A stretch of 56,857 nucleotides of DNA, taken from the NCBI GenBank assembly GCA_017529425.1, contig JAFXNQ010000064.1, positions 1 to 56,857 of the forward strand. The letters run 5' to 3'. The position numbers and the translations under genes are program-made. Below the pieces are notes generated by a model. That model ran no database searches and was not told where the DNA came from. It worked only from the letters and a program-made list of their open reading frames with translations. Positions 1 through 8,539 of this stretch are shown one piece after another; positions within the stretch are counted from its first letter, which is position 1, and each line of letters begins with the position of its first letter. The DNA comes from Bacteroidales bacterium. GTDB taxonomy: Bacteria > Bacteroidota > Bacteroidia > Bacteroidales > UBA932.

Positions 1-1
1 C

Positions 2-1387
2 CAGGCTGGTGACGGTACCACCACAGCTACCGTTCTGGCTCAGGCCATCATCAACGTGGGCCTGAAGAATGTCACCGCAGGTGCCAACCCCATGGACCTC
101 AAACGCGGTATCGACAAGGCCGTTGCTGCAGTTGTAGCTAATCTTCGCAAACAGAGCGAGGCCGTTGGCGATGACTACTCCAAGATTGAGCAGGTTGCCA
201 CCATCTCCGCCAACAACGACGAATATATCGGCAAGCTTATAGCAGAGGCCATGAGCAAGGTTAAAAAGGACGGCGTGATTACCGTAGAAGAGGGCAAGGG
301 CACCGAGACCGAGGTTAAGGTTGTAGAGGGTATGCAGTTTGACCGCGGTTACATCTCCGCTTACTTCATGACAAACCCCGACAAGATGGAGTCCGTTCTC
401 GAGAACCCTTACATCCTGATTACCGACAAGAAGATCTCTACAATGAAGGATCTCATGCCGCTTCTGGAACCCGTTGCACGCGAGGGTCGCGCCATGCTGA
501 TTATTGCAGAGGATGTTGACGGTGAAGCGCTTACTACCCTGGTAGTTAACAAGCTGCGTGGCACATTGAAGGTGGCTGCCGTCAAGGCTCCCGGCTTTGG
601 TGACCGTCGCAAAGAGATGCTGCAGGATATCGCTATCCTCACCGGCGGCCAGGTTATCAGCGAGGAGAGGGGCATTACCTTCGAGAACGCTACCTTGGAT
701 ATGCTGGGCCAGGCAGAGAAGGTATCCATTGACAAGGACACCACTACTATTGTGGGCGGTTCTGGCGACAAAGAGGCTGTTGCACAGCGTACCGCACAGA
801 TCCGCACCCAGATTGAGAACACCAAGAGCGACTATGACCGCGAGAAATTCCAGGAGCGCCTGGGCAAGCTCGCCGGCGGTGTGGCAGTGCTTTATGTTGG
901 CGCTGCAAGCGAGGTCGAGATGAAAGAGAAGAAAGACCGCGTGGAGGATGCACTCAACGCTACCCGCGCAGCTGTTGAAGAGGGTATCGTTGCCGGTGGC
1001 GGCGTGGCTTACATCCGCGCAACCGAAGCTCTGAAGAAACTCAAAGGTGACAACGAAGACGAACAGACCGGTATCAATATCGTGGCTCGCGCAATTGAGG
1101 AGCCGCTCCGCACCATCGTTGCAAACGCAGGCCTGGAGGGCAGCGTGGTTGTCCAGAAGGTCAAGGAGGGCAAAAAGGACTTCGGTTTCAACGCCCGCAC
1201 GGAGACCTACGAAAACCTGCTCGCAGCCGGTGTCATCGACCCGACCAAGGTCAGCCGCGTAGCTCTTGAGAACGCCGCTTCTGTGGCAGGTATGTTCCTC
1301 GCTACCGAGTGCGCCATCGTGGACAAGCCGGAGAAGGCTCCCGCAATGATGCCCAACCCCAACGCCGGTATGGACGGTATGATGTAA
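2..1387 (+). CDS. groEL: 60 kDa chaperonin GroEL, 5' end outside window
   Basis: This is the large chaperonin subunit, which forms the two seven-membered rings that fold cytosolic proteins with GroES and ATP. The reading frame is already open at base 2 and reads [13 protein letters not shown], the nucleotide-binding loop with the catalytic Asp that lies near residue 87 in Escherichia coli. About 84 N-terminal residues are therefore cut off by the window edge; the GTG at 56 is not the start. The 461 residues present cover the rest of the equatorial, intermediate and apical domains and end in a Met/Gly-rich tail (NAGMDGMM) typical of group I chaperonins. groES would be expected just upstream. 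A hairpin terminator follows. Identity is certain. Confidence 0.98.
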   Translation, partial: QAGDGTTTATVLAQAIINVGLKNVTAGANPMDLKRGIDKAVAAVVANLRKQSEAVGDDYSKIEQVATISANNDEYIGKLIAEAMSKVKKDGVITVEEGKGTETEVKVVEGMQFDRGYISAYFMTNPDKMESVLENPYILITDKKISTMKDLMPLLEPVAREGRAMLIIAEDVDGEALTTLVVNKLRGTLKVAAVKAPGFGDRRKEMLQDIAILTGGQVISEERGITFENATLDMLGQAEKVSIDKDTTTIVGGSGDKEAVAQRTAQIRTQIENTKSDYDREKFQERLGKLAGGVAVLYVGAASEVEMKEKKDRVEDALNATRAAVEEGIVAGGGVAYIRATEALKKLKGDNEDEQTGINIVARAIEEPLRTIVANAGLEGSVVVQKVKEGKKDFGFNARTETYENLLAAGVIDPTKVSRVALENAASVAGMFLATECAIVDKPEKAPAMMPNPNAGMDGMM

Positions 1388-1403
1388 TACCCTATAATAC
1401 TTC

Positions 1404-1436
1404 AAAAAAGGTCAGCTTCGCGGCTGGCCTTTTTTT
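1404..1436 (+). terminator. Rho-independent terminator after groEL
   Basis: An A-run, a GC-rich stem (GGTCAGC with GCTGGCC around a TTCGCG loop) and a run of seven T lie 16 bases after the groEL stop. The T-run merges directly into the promoter of the next gene. Confidence 0.85.
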
Positions 1437-1439
1437 GTA

Positions 1440-1447
1440 TATCTTTG
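1440..1447 (+). promoter_or_regulatory. Bacteroidota -7 box of tadA (TATCTTTG)
   Basis: TATCTTTG fits the TAnnTTTG consensus of the Bacteroidota housekeeping sigma factor. It ends only five bases before the tadA ATG, so the mRNA would be leaderless or nearly so. No clear -33 TTG is visible at the usual distance, because that position falls in the groEL terminator. Confidence 0.55.
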
Positions 1448-1451
1448 CGAT

Positions 1452-1883
1452 ATGGACGACAACCAATATATGCAGATGGCGCTGGAGCAGGCACGTGCGG
1501 CGGGGGAAAGGAACGAAATCCCGATCGGGGCGGTGGTCGTGTGCAAGGGGCGGGTAATCGCGCGGGCCCACAATCTCACCGAGACTCTGAACGACCCGAC
1601 TGCGCATGCGGAGATGCAGGCGATAACGGCGGCCACGGAGTATCTGGGCGGCAAGTACCTGACCGACTGCACGTTGTATGTAACGGTGGAGCCCTGCCCT
1701 ATGTGCGCGGCTGCGCTCGCCTGGGCACAGATTCCCCGCGTTGTGTATGGTGCCGACGACCCCAGACGCGGATATTCGCTTTTCAGCCCCAGCCTTCTGC
1801 ACCCCCGCACCAAGGTCACCAAAGGTGTCCTGGCCGACGAATGCTCCACCTTGATGAAAGACTTCTTCAAAGCCCGTCGCTAA
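1452..1883 (+). CDS. tadA: tRNA-specific adenosine deaminase TadA
   Basis: The enzyme deaminates the wobble adenosine of tRNA-Arg(ACG) to inosine. The 143-residue protein has the zinc deaminase signature: HAE at residues 52-54 (zinc His and proton-shuttling Glu) and PCPMC at 81-85 (two zinc Cys). Length and the C-terminal part (RRGYSLFSPSLLHPRTKV) fit the TadA/CMP-dCMP deaminase family. It lies alone between the groEL terminator and tRNA-Gln. The family also contains guanine deaminases, so the tRNA role is inferred from family size, motif spacing and the expectation that each genome carries one copy. Confidence 0.92.
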   Translation: MDDNQYMQMALEQARAAGERNEIPIGAVVVCKGRVIARAHNLTETLNDPTAHAEMQAITAATEYLGGKYLTDCTLYVTVEPCPMCAAALAWAQIPRVVYGADDPRRGYSLFSPSLLHPRTKVTKGVLADECSTLMKDFFKARR

Positions 1884-1920
1884 AAATCCAGCCTCTATTT
1901 TATTAGAAATAAAAAGTTTA

Positions 1921-1928
1921 TATCTTTG
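1921..1928 (+). promoter_or_regulatory. -7 box of tRNA-Gln promoter (TATCTTTG)
   Basis: TATCTTTG lies 11 bases before the 5' end of the tRNA, inside an AT-rich stretch. The expected -33 position holds TTAG rather than TTG. Confidence 0.6.
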
Positions 1929-1939
1929 CACCCTGACCC

Positions 1940-2010
1940 TGAGATATGGTGTAATGGTAGCACTACAGATTTTGGTTCTGTCTGTCGAGGTTCGAATCCT
2001 CGTATCTCAA
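1940..2010 (+). tRNA. tRNA-Gln (anticodon TTG)
   Basis: A full cloverleaf can be drawn: acceptor arm TGAGATA (1940-1946) with TATCTCA (2003-2009), anticodon arm ACAGA with TCTGT around loop TTTTGGT (anticodon TTG at 1972-1974, reads CAA), and a T arm CGAGG-TTCGAAT-CCTCG. The discriminator is A. CCA is not encoded. Confidence 0.96.
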
Positions 2011-2033
2011 CAGTAGTAAAGTATTATTTACAA

Positions 2034-2120
2034 GACACGTGGAAAAGCCTCCGAGTTGCATTTTAGAGTCCCCTGCCGGCGATGGTTCAGACGATTACCA
2101 GGCGGCAGAGAAGACGTGTC
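2034..2120 (+). ncRNA. Candidate structured RNA after tRNA-Gln
   Basis: GACACGT (2034-2040) is perfectly complementary to ACGTGTC (2114-2120). Inside, CTGCC (2073-2077) pairs with GGCAG (2104-2108) and TGGT (2083-2086) with ACCA (2097-2100). The closed domain of about 87 bases has no open frame and sits between the tRNA and the next gene, so it could be a trailer, a leader of the downstream transferase gene, or a separate small RNA. It lacks the features of SRP RNA and tmRNA. No known class could be assigned by eye. Confidence 0.4.
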
Positions 2121-2183
2121 ATAACCCCTTTTACAAGCTAAATCACAAGTCGTACCTTTTGGTGCGGCCTTAACAACTTTTAT

Positions 2184-2819
2184 ATGGCATTATACCTGAA
2201 GAAAGAACTGGAAAACGAAGCGACAATATACGTTTGGGAGATTACCGAAACGGAGCAGGAGCTTATGGACATGTGCTCAATCCCAAAGAATGAACTGGAG
2301 GAGTTGAGCATGATTCGCAGCGAAGCGCGCCGCAAAGAGCGCCTGGCTGTCCGCGCCCTGCTGGGAGAGATTTTTGACGACAAGGTCTATCTGGGTCACC
2401 ACGACAACGGCCGCCCTTTCCTGCACAACTCCGCGCAGGAGATAAGCATCTCCCACTCAAACCGCTTTGTGGCTATCATTACCCACCGCGACGAGGCGCT
2501 GGGCATCGACATAGAGTCGCTTGACCGCGATTTCTCTGCCGTTGAGAAAAAGGTTCTTTCTGACGAAGAACGGGACGACCTCAGCGACCACAACCGCAAG
2601 CTTCAGCTGGCTATTATCTGGAGCGCAAAAGAGGCCATCTTTAAACGTATGTCCCAGCTTGACGTAGATTTTGCCGAGCAGATTGAGATAGAGAAGTTCT
2701 CCCCCCGCGACGAGGGCGAAATCAGCGCCACCTTCACCCACAAGGATGGCACCGAGATGGAATTTGACCTGGAGTATATGGTGTTTGAACGCCATGTGAT
2801 GGTCTGGCTGGTAGGATAG
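2184..2819 (+). CDS. 4'-phosphopantetheinyl transferase family protein
   Basis: This family moves the phosphopantetheine arm of CoA onto a serine of carrier proteins. The 211-residue protein has the superfamily signature: GIDIE at residues 107-111 (Mg ligands D109 and E111) and WSAKEAIFK at 146-154 (E150 and the conserved Lys residues). Length is that of the Sfp/EntD-like two-lobe type rather than the 120-residue AcpS type. The region 71-81 (GHHDNGRPFLH) matches the N-lobe substrate-binding segment. It follows tRNA-Gln and the structured RNA candidate. Substrate is unknown; it may be the general carrier-protein transferase of the cell if no AcpS exists. Confidence 0.88.
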   Translation: MALYLKKELENEATIYVWEITETEQELMDMCSIPKNELEELSMIRSEARRKERLAVRALLGEIFDDKVYLGHHDNGRPFLHNSAQEISISHSNRFVAIITHRDEALGIDIESLDRDFSAVEKKVLSDEERDDLSDHNRKLQLAIIWSAKEAIFKRMSQLDVDFAEQIEIEKFSPRDEGEISATFTHKDGTEMEFDLEYMVFERHVMVWLVG

Positions 2820-2861
2820 ATACACGAATAAGTGATTTGAGATAAGCAACAGTATCAGATT

Positions 2862-3848
2862 ATGCTCAGAATAAAACATGTTGCCACCCTCGCCGTGATC
2901 GCAGCCACCCTGCTGGCCGGCTGCAGGGGAGGTTCTGCAAAAAAATCGGCCGGCAATCCTGCTGACAACCGCTTCCCGATGCCGGAGGTGCCCGCCATGG
3001 TTGCTGACCAGCAGCAAGCCATGGAATACATCGCTGCACACTTCTGGGACAAATTCTTAACCGAAGACCGCCCCGGCGTGCAGGATACCTCACTGGTACG
3101 TGGTTTTACCAAGGATGCTTTTACCGAGTATTTTTGCCAGTACGCCATATACCTGAGAGCAATGCCTCCCCAGAAAGGACTGAACTATACCCGCACCTTT
3201 TTGGACAAGGTGGAGAAAATGCAGTTGGAAAACCCGGAAGGGACCCTTTGGAAAAACGTTACGAGCGTTTATTTCAAGATTATGCAGGATCCCAACTCCC
3301 CTTATCGCAACGAGGAGTTTTGCATACCCCTGATAGAGAAACGCGCCACCAGCTCCCTCTCCACAGAAGAGGAAAAAGCCCGCGCAGAGCACGACCTTCC
3401 GCTCTTCTGCCTGAACCGGCTGGGAGAGAAGGCTGCCGATTTTGCATTCACCCTGAGAAATGGCCGGGTGATGAATCTTTACGACATCGAGAGCGAATAC
3501 ACCATGATCTTCTTCAGCAACCCGGGCTGCAACAACTGCCGTGAGGTTATGGAGATGCTGCAGGGTTTCCCCGGCATAGACCAGCTGATTGCTGATAAGC
3601 AGCTCGCCGTTGCCAACGTATATCCCGATGAAGATCTGGGCGAGTGGATTAAGTACGCGCCCATATACCCTACAAACTGGTATAATGGCTACGACCACCT
3701 GCTTGCAGTGAACGGCACTCCGCTGTACAATATACGGGCAATCCCCTCTATCTATATGTTGGACAAGGATAAAAAGGTCTTGATGAAAGATGCACCTTCC
3801 GACCTTCTGATGGAGTTCATGAAGATTGTTTTCGGCCCTACAAATTAA
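2862..3848 (+). CDS. Thioredoxin-like lipoprotein with N-terminal DUF5106-like region
   Basis: The 328-residue protein starts with a lipoprotein signal peptide (lipobox LLAGC, Cys at 21) and is expected to be anchored in the envelope. Residues 30-180 are helical and resemble DUF5106 of Bacteroidota thiol-disulfide proteins; residues 190-325 form a thioredoxin-like fold with a CNNC motif at 223-226 and a cis-Pro region (IRAIPSIYML). Periplasmic thiol-disulfide reduction or isomerisation is the likely role. Its last 11 bases overlap the 3' end of the convergent gene, so the two transcripts must run into each other. Family call is good; substrate unknown. Confidence 0.82.
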   Translation: MLRIKHVATLAVIAATLLAGCRGGSAKKSAGNPADNRFPMPEVPAMVADQQQAMEYIAAHFWDKFLTEDRPGVQDTSLVRGFTKDAFTEYFCQYAIYLRAMPPQKGLNYTRTFLDKVEKMQLENPEGTLWKNVTSVYFKIMQDPNSPYRNEEFCIPLIEKRATSSLSTEEEKARAEHDLPLFCLNRLGEKAADFAFTLRNGRVMNLYDIESEYTMIFFSNPGCNNCREVMEMLQGFPGIDQLIADKQLAVANVYPDEDLGEWIKYAPIYPTNWYNGYDHLLAVNGTPLYNIRAIPSIYMLDKDKKVLMKDAPSDLLMEFMKIVFGPTN

Positions 3849-6759
3849 CCCCGGTAACGAATTCTGCACCAAAGCGCCACTTCCCGTCAAAATCAAGATG
3901 ACGGTTGAAGCGGCCACCTATATTCAACTCCGGACCGAGCCTGAAGAGGTGCCCCTGGATGGTGAGCACGGTACCATAGGAGGCCAGCTGCTGCACCCCC
4001 TCCGGGCCGCGGTTCACCGCATAATCTGCAAACGGCACCACGTTAACCCGCATCAGATAGAGCAATATCGGCACCGGATGCCAGTCGTTTATGTTTATGG
4101 GGATTGCATACTCTGCAGTAACTTTGAAATAGTCATTAAGCGGCATTTTTTTGCAACCGCGTGGCACCTTTGCCAGATTCAGCATATAACTTCCGGCATC
4201 TCCGTCGTCGAACCGTTTTTGGGCGCTGGCTGTTAACTTGAACCCCTGCAGCTGGGTGAAGCCGGGGATGTAGCCGTAAACATATCCGTACACAGCCTTC
4301 CCGATTCCGTCGAAGGGTCCCATGGCGTAAGCACCCTTGGCCTCCACGCCGATACCCAGACGGGGCATAATAGCCCCCTTGGGAGTTGGAAGAACGCTGT
4401 AATAACGCAACCCCGCCTCAATGTCACCACCACCGATGCGCACCTCATCCCCCTGCTTATATTCGTCGTTGTTCCACTTGACCTCTATACGGGGAATAAA
4501 GGCTCTTTTCCATCCTCCGCTTGACAGATTGATATTGGTATATACCGATCCGCTTAGCTCCAGCGCAGGGCGGGAAAGCGCTGTTGTATCAAGCGGGGTG
4601 CTGACAGAGGGGCCATAACCAATCCTGCGCTGGGCCCGGTCGTTAAAATCGGCTGATATCTCAAATATGGGCCAGAGGCCGCTGTAGTTGAAGTTGAAGT
4701 GGCCCGCTACCCGCTTGTTGTGATATGATACGCCGGCAATTGCCACCGCCGTTCCCAGCAGGTTCTGCGACATTACGGTGACACCGGGGGCCGCCAGCTG
4801 GTAGTAGTGGTCGTAGCTCATATTCATGATGCGGTTCACACCGGCATAGATGGGCGCCCACGAGTGGAAATGCAGCAGGTTCAGCGACTTGTGGTAACGT
4901 TTGGCCGGGAGGGAATCTACCCTGGCGCGGATTTCTGCCATACGCTCAGGCGACAGGGCCGGGGCCATTGTATCGGCCTGGGCAGAGAAGCGGTCGGCGT
5001 CGCTGAACAGGAAAGGCTTGCTGAAATCGGCATCTTCCCAGAGGAGGTCGGCACGTGCAGTCTTCACCGGACCGTAGCCGCGATGGTTATAGTCACTATA
5101 GTAGAGGGTGCCCGTCTCGGTGTCAAAATGTGGATAAGCGGCGCCGAACATTGCGTTGGTCAGTTTCTGGGCACGATGGGTGGCGGGATTGAAAGAGTAG
5201 ATGTTTGCGATGCCGTCCAGGTCAGTTTCAAACAGCAGGCGGTTACCAGCCCGCTGCAGGTTTACTATTGAACGGGTCTGGGGCTCAATCTCTACGCTCC
5301 ACTGCGCGGCAGGCTCTCCCACCGGGCGGGAATACAGGCCCCACTGCCCGTCTCCAGTAATGGCATCCACGTAGATGCGGTTCCCAACCCAGGCGGTGCT
5401 GTGTATCTGTCCGCCGCCGGGGGCCTCGATGCGCGATATTTCATCCATCGTATCGGCATCCAGCACAACAATCTGCGAGGTGCCGTCAAGAGCGTATTCG
5501 GTAACTGTCATACGGTCGCCCACAGGGGAGTAGGCGGGGTTGAACCAGCGGGTGCGGTGGGTGAGGGTCCGCATACGGCCTGTGTTCAAATCGTAGGAGC
5601 GGATTACGGAGTAGTTCTTCAGTTCCCAGCGGGGGTGGGGGACTATCTCCGACCATACCAGAGTGTGGTCGTCCTTCTTTATCACATTGCTGGTGTTGCT
5701 GCTGGAGGCAAAGGGGCGTATGTAGTGTTCCTGCCCTTCAGCATCTATGGATATCAGCCGGCTGGCCTGGGTCATGCTGGCCTTTACCGCCACCACATTA
5801 CCTTCATAAGGGAGCACGGAGGTGTAGTTGCCAAAGTAGCCATCGTCGTATTCAGTGAGCAATTTCTCCGCCGTGTATGGGGCCCGCTCAATGAAATCTG
5901 CCCGCCACTTGTTTTTGAAGTAATCTACTGCGCCGTGGAAGTTCTTGCGGCGGGTCCGGCCGGTATAACGCTGGTATGCCTTGTTAAGGATACTCGGGTC
6001 GTACCAGTAGCGTGTGTAGTCGTGATATATGTCTCCGATTACGTAATAGTCGGAATTATCCCGCATAAAGGTCTCCATAATGTAGCCGAACGCATACTTG
6101 CCTGGGATATAGTTACGCACCGAGCCAAAGCGGTAAGTGTCGTAGGAGTGTTCCTCTCCCGCCAGGAAAGAGGCTCTGAAAGGCATCAGGAAGTTGGGGT
6201 CCCTGCCCCGGCCGGCCTTGGAGAAATCGGTCTCGGAGTGGACGGCATCGCCCTCGAGCTCCCAGCCGGATGGGTAAAAACCCATGCCGAGCCCCACTGA
6301 CTGCTCACCAAGTATGTAGCTGAATACCTTGAAAGTACCGGTTGTGAAGTGTGTCACCTGACCTACGTGCCGCCCCTCATGCATCGCCAGTTGGTGTACC
6401 CACGTGTCGGCATAGCTGCCGCTGAACGGCGGGGTAGTAAAGATATCCACCCGGCGCGGTGCCCATACCACGGTGGCGTTGCTTGAGAGAGTATAAGGGT
6501 GAAGTATCAGGGGGACCTCGCTGTCCTCAATTTTAAGTCCCACCTGAGTGCGTGGACGGGCTATCTCAAAATTATAAAGATATTCCCGGGCCAGAGAGTC
6601 CAGGCCGCGGGGATAAATTACCCGGAAGTTATCCCCCTTGATAATGTTCCAGCGGGCGGAGGAGGGGTCGGCTCCCAATTGGTAATACTGGGCCCTTGCC
6701 CCCAGCGAGAGGGCAAGCAGCAGCACAGCGACGGATATGACTCTATCGACTCTCTTCAT
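3838..6759 (-). CDS. Large secreted protein: HExxH peptidase-like domain, beta-propeller, outer-membrane barrel
   Basis: The 973-residue protein has a signal peptide (ending ARAQ). Residues 30-280 carry HEGRH at 127-131 followed by WELEGDAVHSE at 166-176, which fits a gluzincin-type zinc site (HExxH plus a downstream Glu). Residues about 300-600 hold repeated beta-propeller-like segments (such as SPVGDRMTVTEYALDGTSQIVVLD). The last 300 residues alternate in the manner of a transmembrane beta-barrel and end in a terminal strand. This suggests an outer-membrane protein with a periplasmic or surface metallopeptidase-like part. The start codon overlaps the 3' end of uvrC by 17 bases, so it is probably co-transcribed with it. 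No named function is known to me. Confidence 0.75.
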   Translation of the reverse strand: MKRVDRVISVAVLLLALSLGARAQYYQLGADPSSARWNIIKGDNFRVIYPRGLDSLAREYLYNFEIARPRTQVGLKIEDSEVPLILHPYTLSSNATVVWAPRRVDIFTTPPFSGSYADTWVHQLAMHEGRHVGQVTHFTTGTFKVFSYILGEQSVGLGMGFYPSGWELEGDAVHSETDFSKAGRGRDPNFLMPFRASFLAGEEHSYDTYRFGSVRNYIPGKYAFGYIMETFMRDNSDYYVIGDIYHDYTRYWYDPSILNKAYQRYTGRTRRKNFHGAVDYFKNKWRADFIERAPYTAEKLLTEYDDGYFGNYTSVLPYEGNVVAVKASMTQASRLISIDAEGQEHYIRPFASSSNTSNVIKKDDHTLVWSEIVPHPRWELKNYSVIRSYDLNTGRMRTLTHRTRWFNPAYSPVGDRMTVTEYALDGTSQIVVLDADTMDEISRIEAPGGGQIHSTAWVGNRIYVDAITGDGQWGLYSRPVGEPAAQWSVEIEPQTRSIVNLQRAGNRLLFETDLDGIANIYSFNPATHRAQKLTNAMFGAAYPHFDTETGTLYYSDYNHRGYGPVKTARADLLWEDADFSKPFLFSDADRFSAQADTMAPALSPERMAEIRARVDSLPAKRYHKSLNLLHFHSWAPIYAGVNRIMNMSYDHYYQLAAPGVTVMSQNLLGTAVAIAGVSYHNKRVAGHFNFNYSGLWPIFEISADFNDRAQRRIGYGPSVSTPLDTTALSRPALELSGSVYTNINLSSGGWKRAFIPRIEVKWNNDEYKQGDEVRIGGGDIEAGLRYYSVLPTPKGAIMPRLGIGVEAKGAYAMGPFDGIGKAVYGYVYGYIPGFTQLQGFKLTASAQKRFDDGDAGSYMLNLAKVPRGCKKMPLNDYFKVTAEYAIPININDWHPVPILLYLMRVNVVPFADYAVNRGPEGVQQLASYGTVLTIQGHLFRLGPELNIGGRFNRHLDFDGKWRFGAEFVTGVNL

Positions 6760-8539
6760 TAAAATAGTCGTATACGTTTGCAGCCACTTTCCGGCCCACG
6801 ACCTCCTCCAAATCGTTAAGAGAGGCCTCTTTTATCCGCTTTACACTCTTGAAACGGGTCAACAGCCTGGCAGCGGTGGCTTCGCCGACTCCCGGAATCT
6901 CTGCAAGTTGCGAGCCAATCTGACTCTTTGAGCGCAAGTTACGGTGATGGGTTATGCCAAACCGGTGGGCTTCGTCGCGAATTTGCATCAGCACTTTGAG
7001 CGAGGTGGAGTTCTTGTCAAGGAATAGGGGGTAGGGGTCGCCGGGGCGGATTATCTCCTCCAGACGCTTAGCAAGCCCCACGGCGCACACCTTGTCGGCA
7101 ATACCCAGCTCATGAAGCGCCTCCATGGCAAAGTGAAGCTGGCCGCGGCCGCCGTCTATCACAATCAGTTGCGGCAGGGGCTCTCCCTCTGCCAGCAGGC
7201 GCGAATAACGGCGGTTCACCACCTCTTTCATAGAGGCGTAGTCGTTTGCCCCCACCACGGTTTTTATGTTGAAATGGCGGTAATCTTTCTTGCTCGGGCG
7301 GCATTCACGGAACACCACGCACGATGCCACCGGGTTGGTCCCCTGAATGTTGGAGTTGTCGAAGCACTCTATGTGGTGCGGCAAATCCTGCATCCCCAAA
7401 TCGCGCTTGAGAGACTCCATCACCCGCATGTTGTATTCGTCGGGGTTGACCTTCTCTTCGTGGCGGTATTTCTCTACCTTGAGCGCCCCGGCGTTCTTCT
7501 GGCTGAGGCGCAGCAACTCCATCTTGTTCCCCTTTTGCGGCACGGTTACCTCAACACCGGTGAACTCGCCACCCGGCGCAAACGGCACCACCACCTCTTT
7601 TGAAAGGGCCCCGAACTTGGATATCATCTCCGCCATAAAAGCGGCCAGTACCTCCTCCCTGGGCTCCTCTATGCGCGCCTCAAGCTCCATATTGAAACTC
7701 TGCACCACGCACCCCTCGCGGATACGCAAAAAGTTGCAGAAATGCTCCTGCCCCTCACTCACGATAGAGAAGACATCGGTATCGCTCATCGTCTGGTTAA
7801 CTATGGCAGATTTGGAGTAATGGCGCTCCAGCAGCATTGCCCGCTCTTTATAGACCTGTGCATGTTCATAGTCAAGACGGGCTGCGGCATCGGCCATCTT
7901 CTCGCGGTTTTCCCTTATCAGGCCTCGCGCCCCGCCGGAGAGCAGTGTCTCCACCGCAGATATCATCGCATCGTAATCTTCGCGGGAAACGCGCCCCACA
8001 CACGGCGCGCTGCACCGCCCCAGATGGGCATTCAGGCACACCTTGAACTTGCCGGCGGCGATAGCATCGTCTGTCAGACGCATCTTGCAGGTGCGCAGGG
8101 GATAGAGTTGCGCTATTAGTTCCAGCATGGCGTGGGCATAAGACGCATTACTGTACGGGCCAAAATAGCGGCTGCCGTCTTTGGTAAGGCGGCGGGTAAG
8201 CATCACCCTGGGATAGGGTTCCTTTTTTACTACTATCCAGGGATAGGTCTTACTGTCTTTCAGAAGTATATTGTAGCGGGGCTGGAGTTTCTTTATAAGG
8301 TTATTCTCCAGCAGCAGGGCATCCTGCTCCGTCTCCACCACGGCAAACATCATGTCACATATCTTGCCCACCATTACCCTGGTCTTGCGGTCCAGGCTCT
8401 CCGGCGGGCGGAAATATTGCGATACGCGGCGGTGGAGATCTTTGGCCTTGCCCACATAGATCACCTCCCCCTCACTGTTAAGAAAGCGGTACACGCCCGG
8501 CGAGTGGGGCAGTAAACTGACTTTTTCCCTTACATTCAA
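6743..8539 (-). CDS. uvrC: Excinuclease ABC subunit C
   Basis: UvrC makes both incisions in nucleotide excision repair with UvrA and UvrB. The 598-residue protein shows the GIY-YIG nuclease at the N terminus (GVYRFLNSEGEVIYVGKAK), the UVR helical pair near residues 200-240, the RNase H-like nuclease domain (FDNSNIQGTNPVAS; VIDGGRGQ) and C-terminal helix-hairpin-helix motifs (IPGVGEATAARLL). The start is TTG at 8539, which overlaps the stop of the upstream DUF2723 gene (TTGA), a sign of translational coupling. A nearby ATG at 8535 is followed at once by a stop in its own frame. Confidence 0.96.
   Translation of the reverse strand: MNVREKVSLLPHSPGVYRFLNSEGEVIYVGKAKDLHRRVSQYFRPPESLDRKTRVMVGKICDMMFAVVETEQDALLLENNLIKKLQPRYNILLKDSKTYPWIVVKKEPYPRVMLTRRLTKDGSRYFGPYSNASYAHAMLELIAQLYPLRTCKMRLTDDAIAAGKFKVCLNAHLGRCSAPCVGRVSREDYDAMISAVETLLSGGARGLIRENREKMADAAARLDYEHAQVYKERAMLLERHYSKSAIVNQTMSDTDVFSIVSEGQEHFCNFLRIREGCVVQSFNMELEARIEEPREEVLAAFMAEMISKFGALSKEVVVPFAPGGEFTGVEVTVPQKGNKMELLRLSQKNAGALKVEKYRHEEKVNPDEYNMRVMESLKRDLGMQDLPHHIECFDNSNIQGTNPVASCVVFRECRPSKKDYRHFNIKTVVGANDYASMKEVVNRRYSRLLAEGEPLPQLIVIDGGRGQLHFAMEALHELGIADKVCAVGLAKRLEEIIRPGDPYPLFLDKNSTSLKVLMQIRDEAHRFGITHHRNLRSKSQIGSQLAEIPGVGEATAARLLTRFKSVKRIKEASLNDLEEVVGRKVAANVYDYFNEESR

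Noticed and set aside
2-1387. Truncated groEL pseudogene
   Set aside because: The frame is open to the window edge at the expected point of the protein, so the missing N terminus is a window effect.
2034-2120. SRP RNA or tmRNA
   Set aside because: No GGAA tetraloop with the conserved SRP helix 8, and no tRNA-like ends or tag frame of tmRNA.
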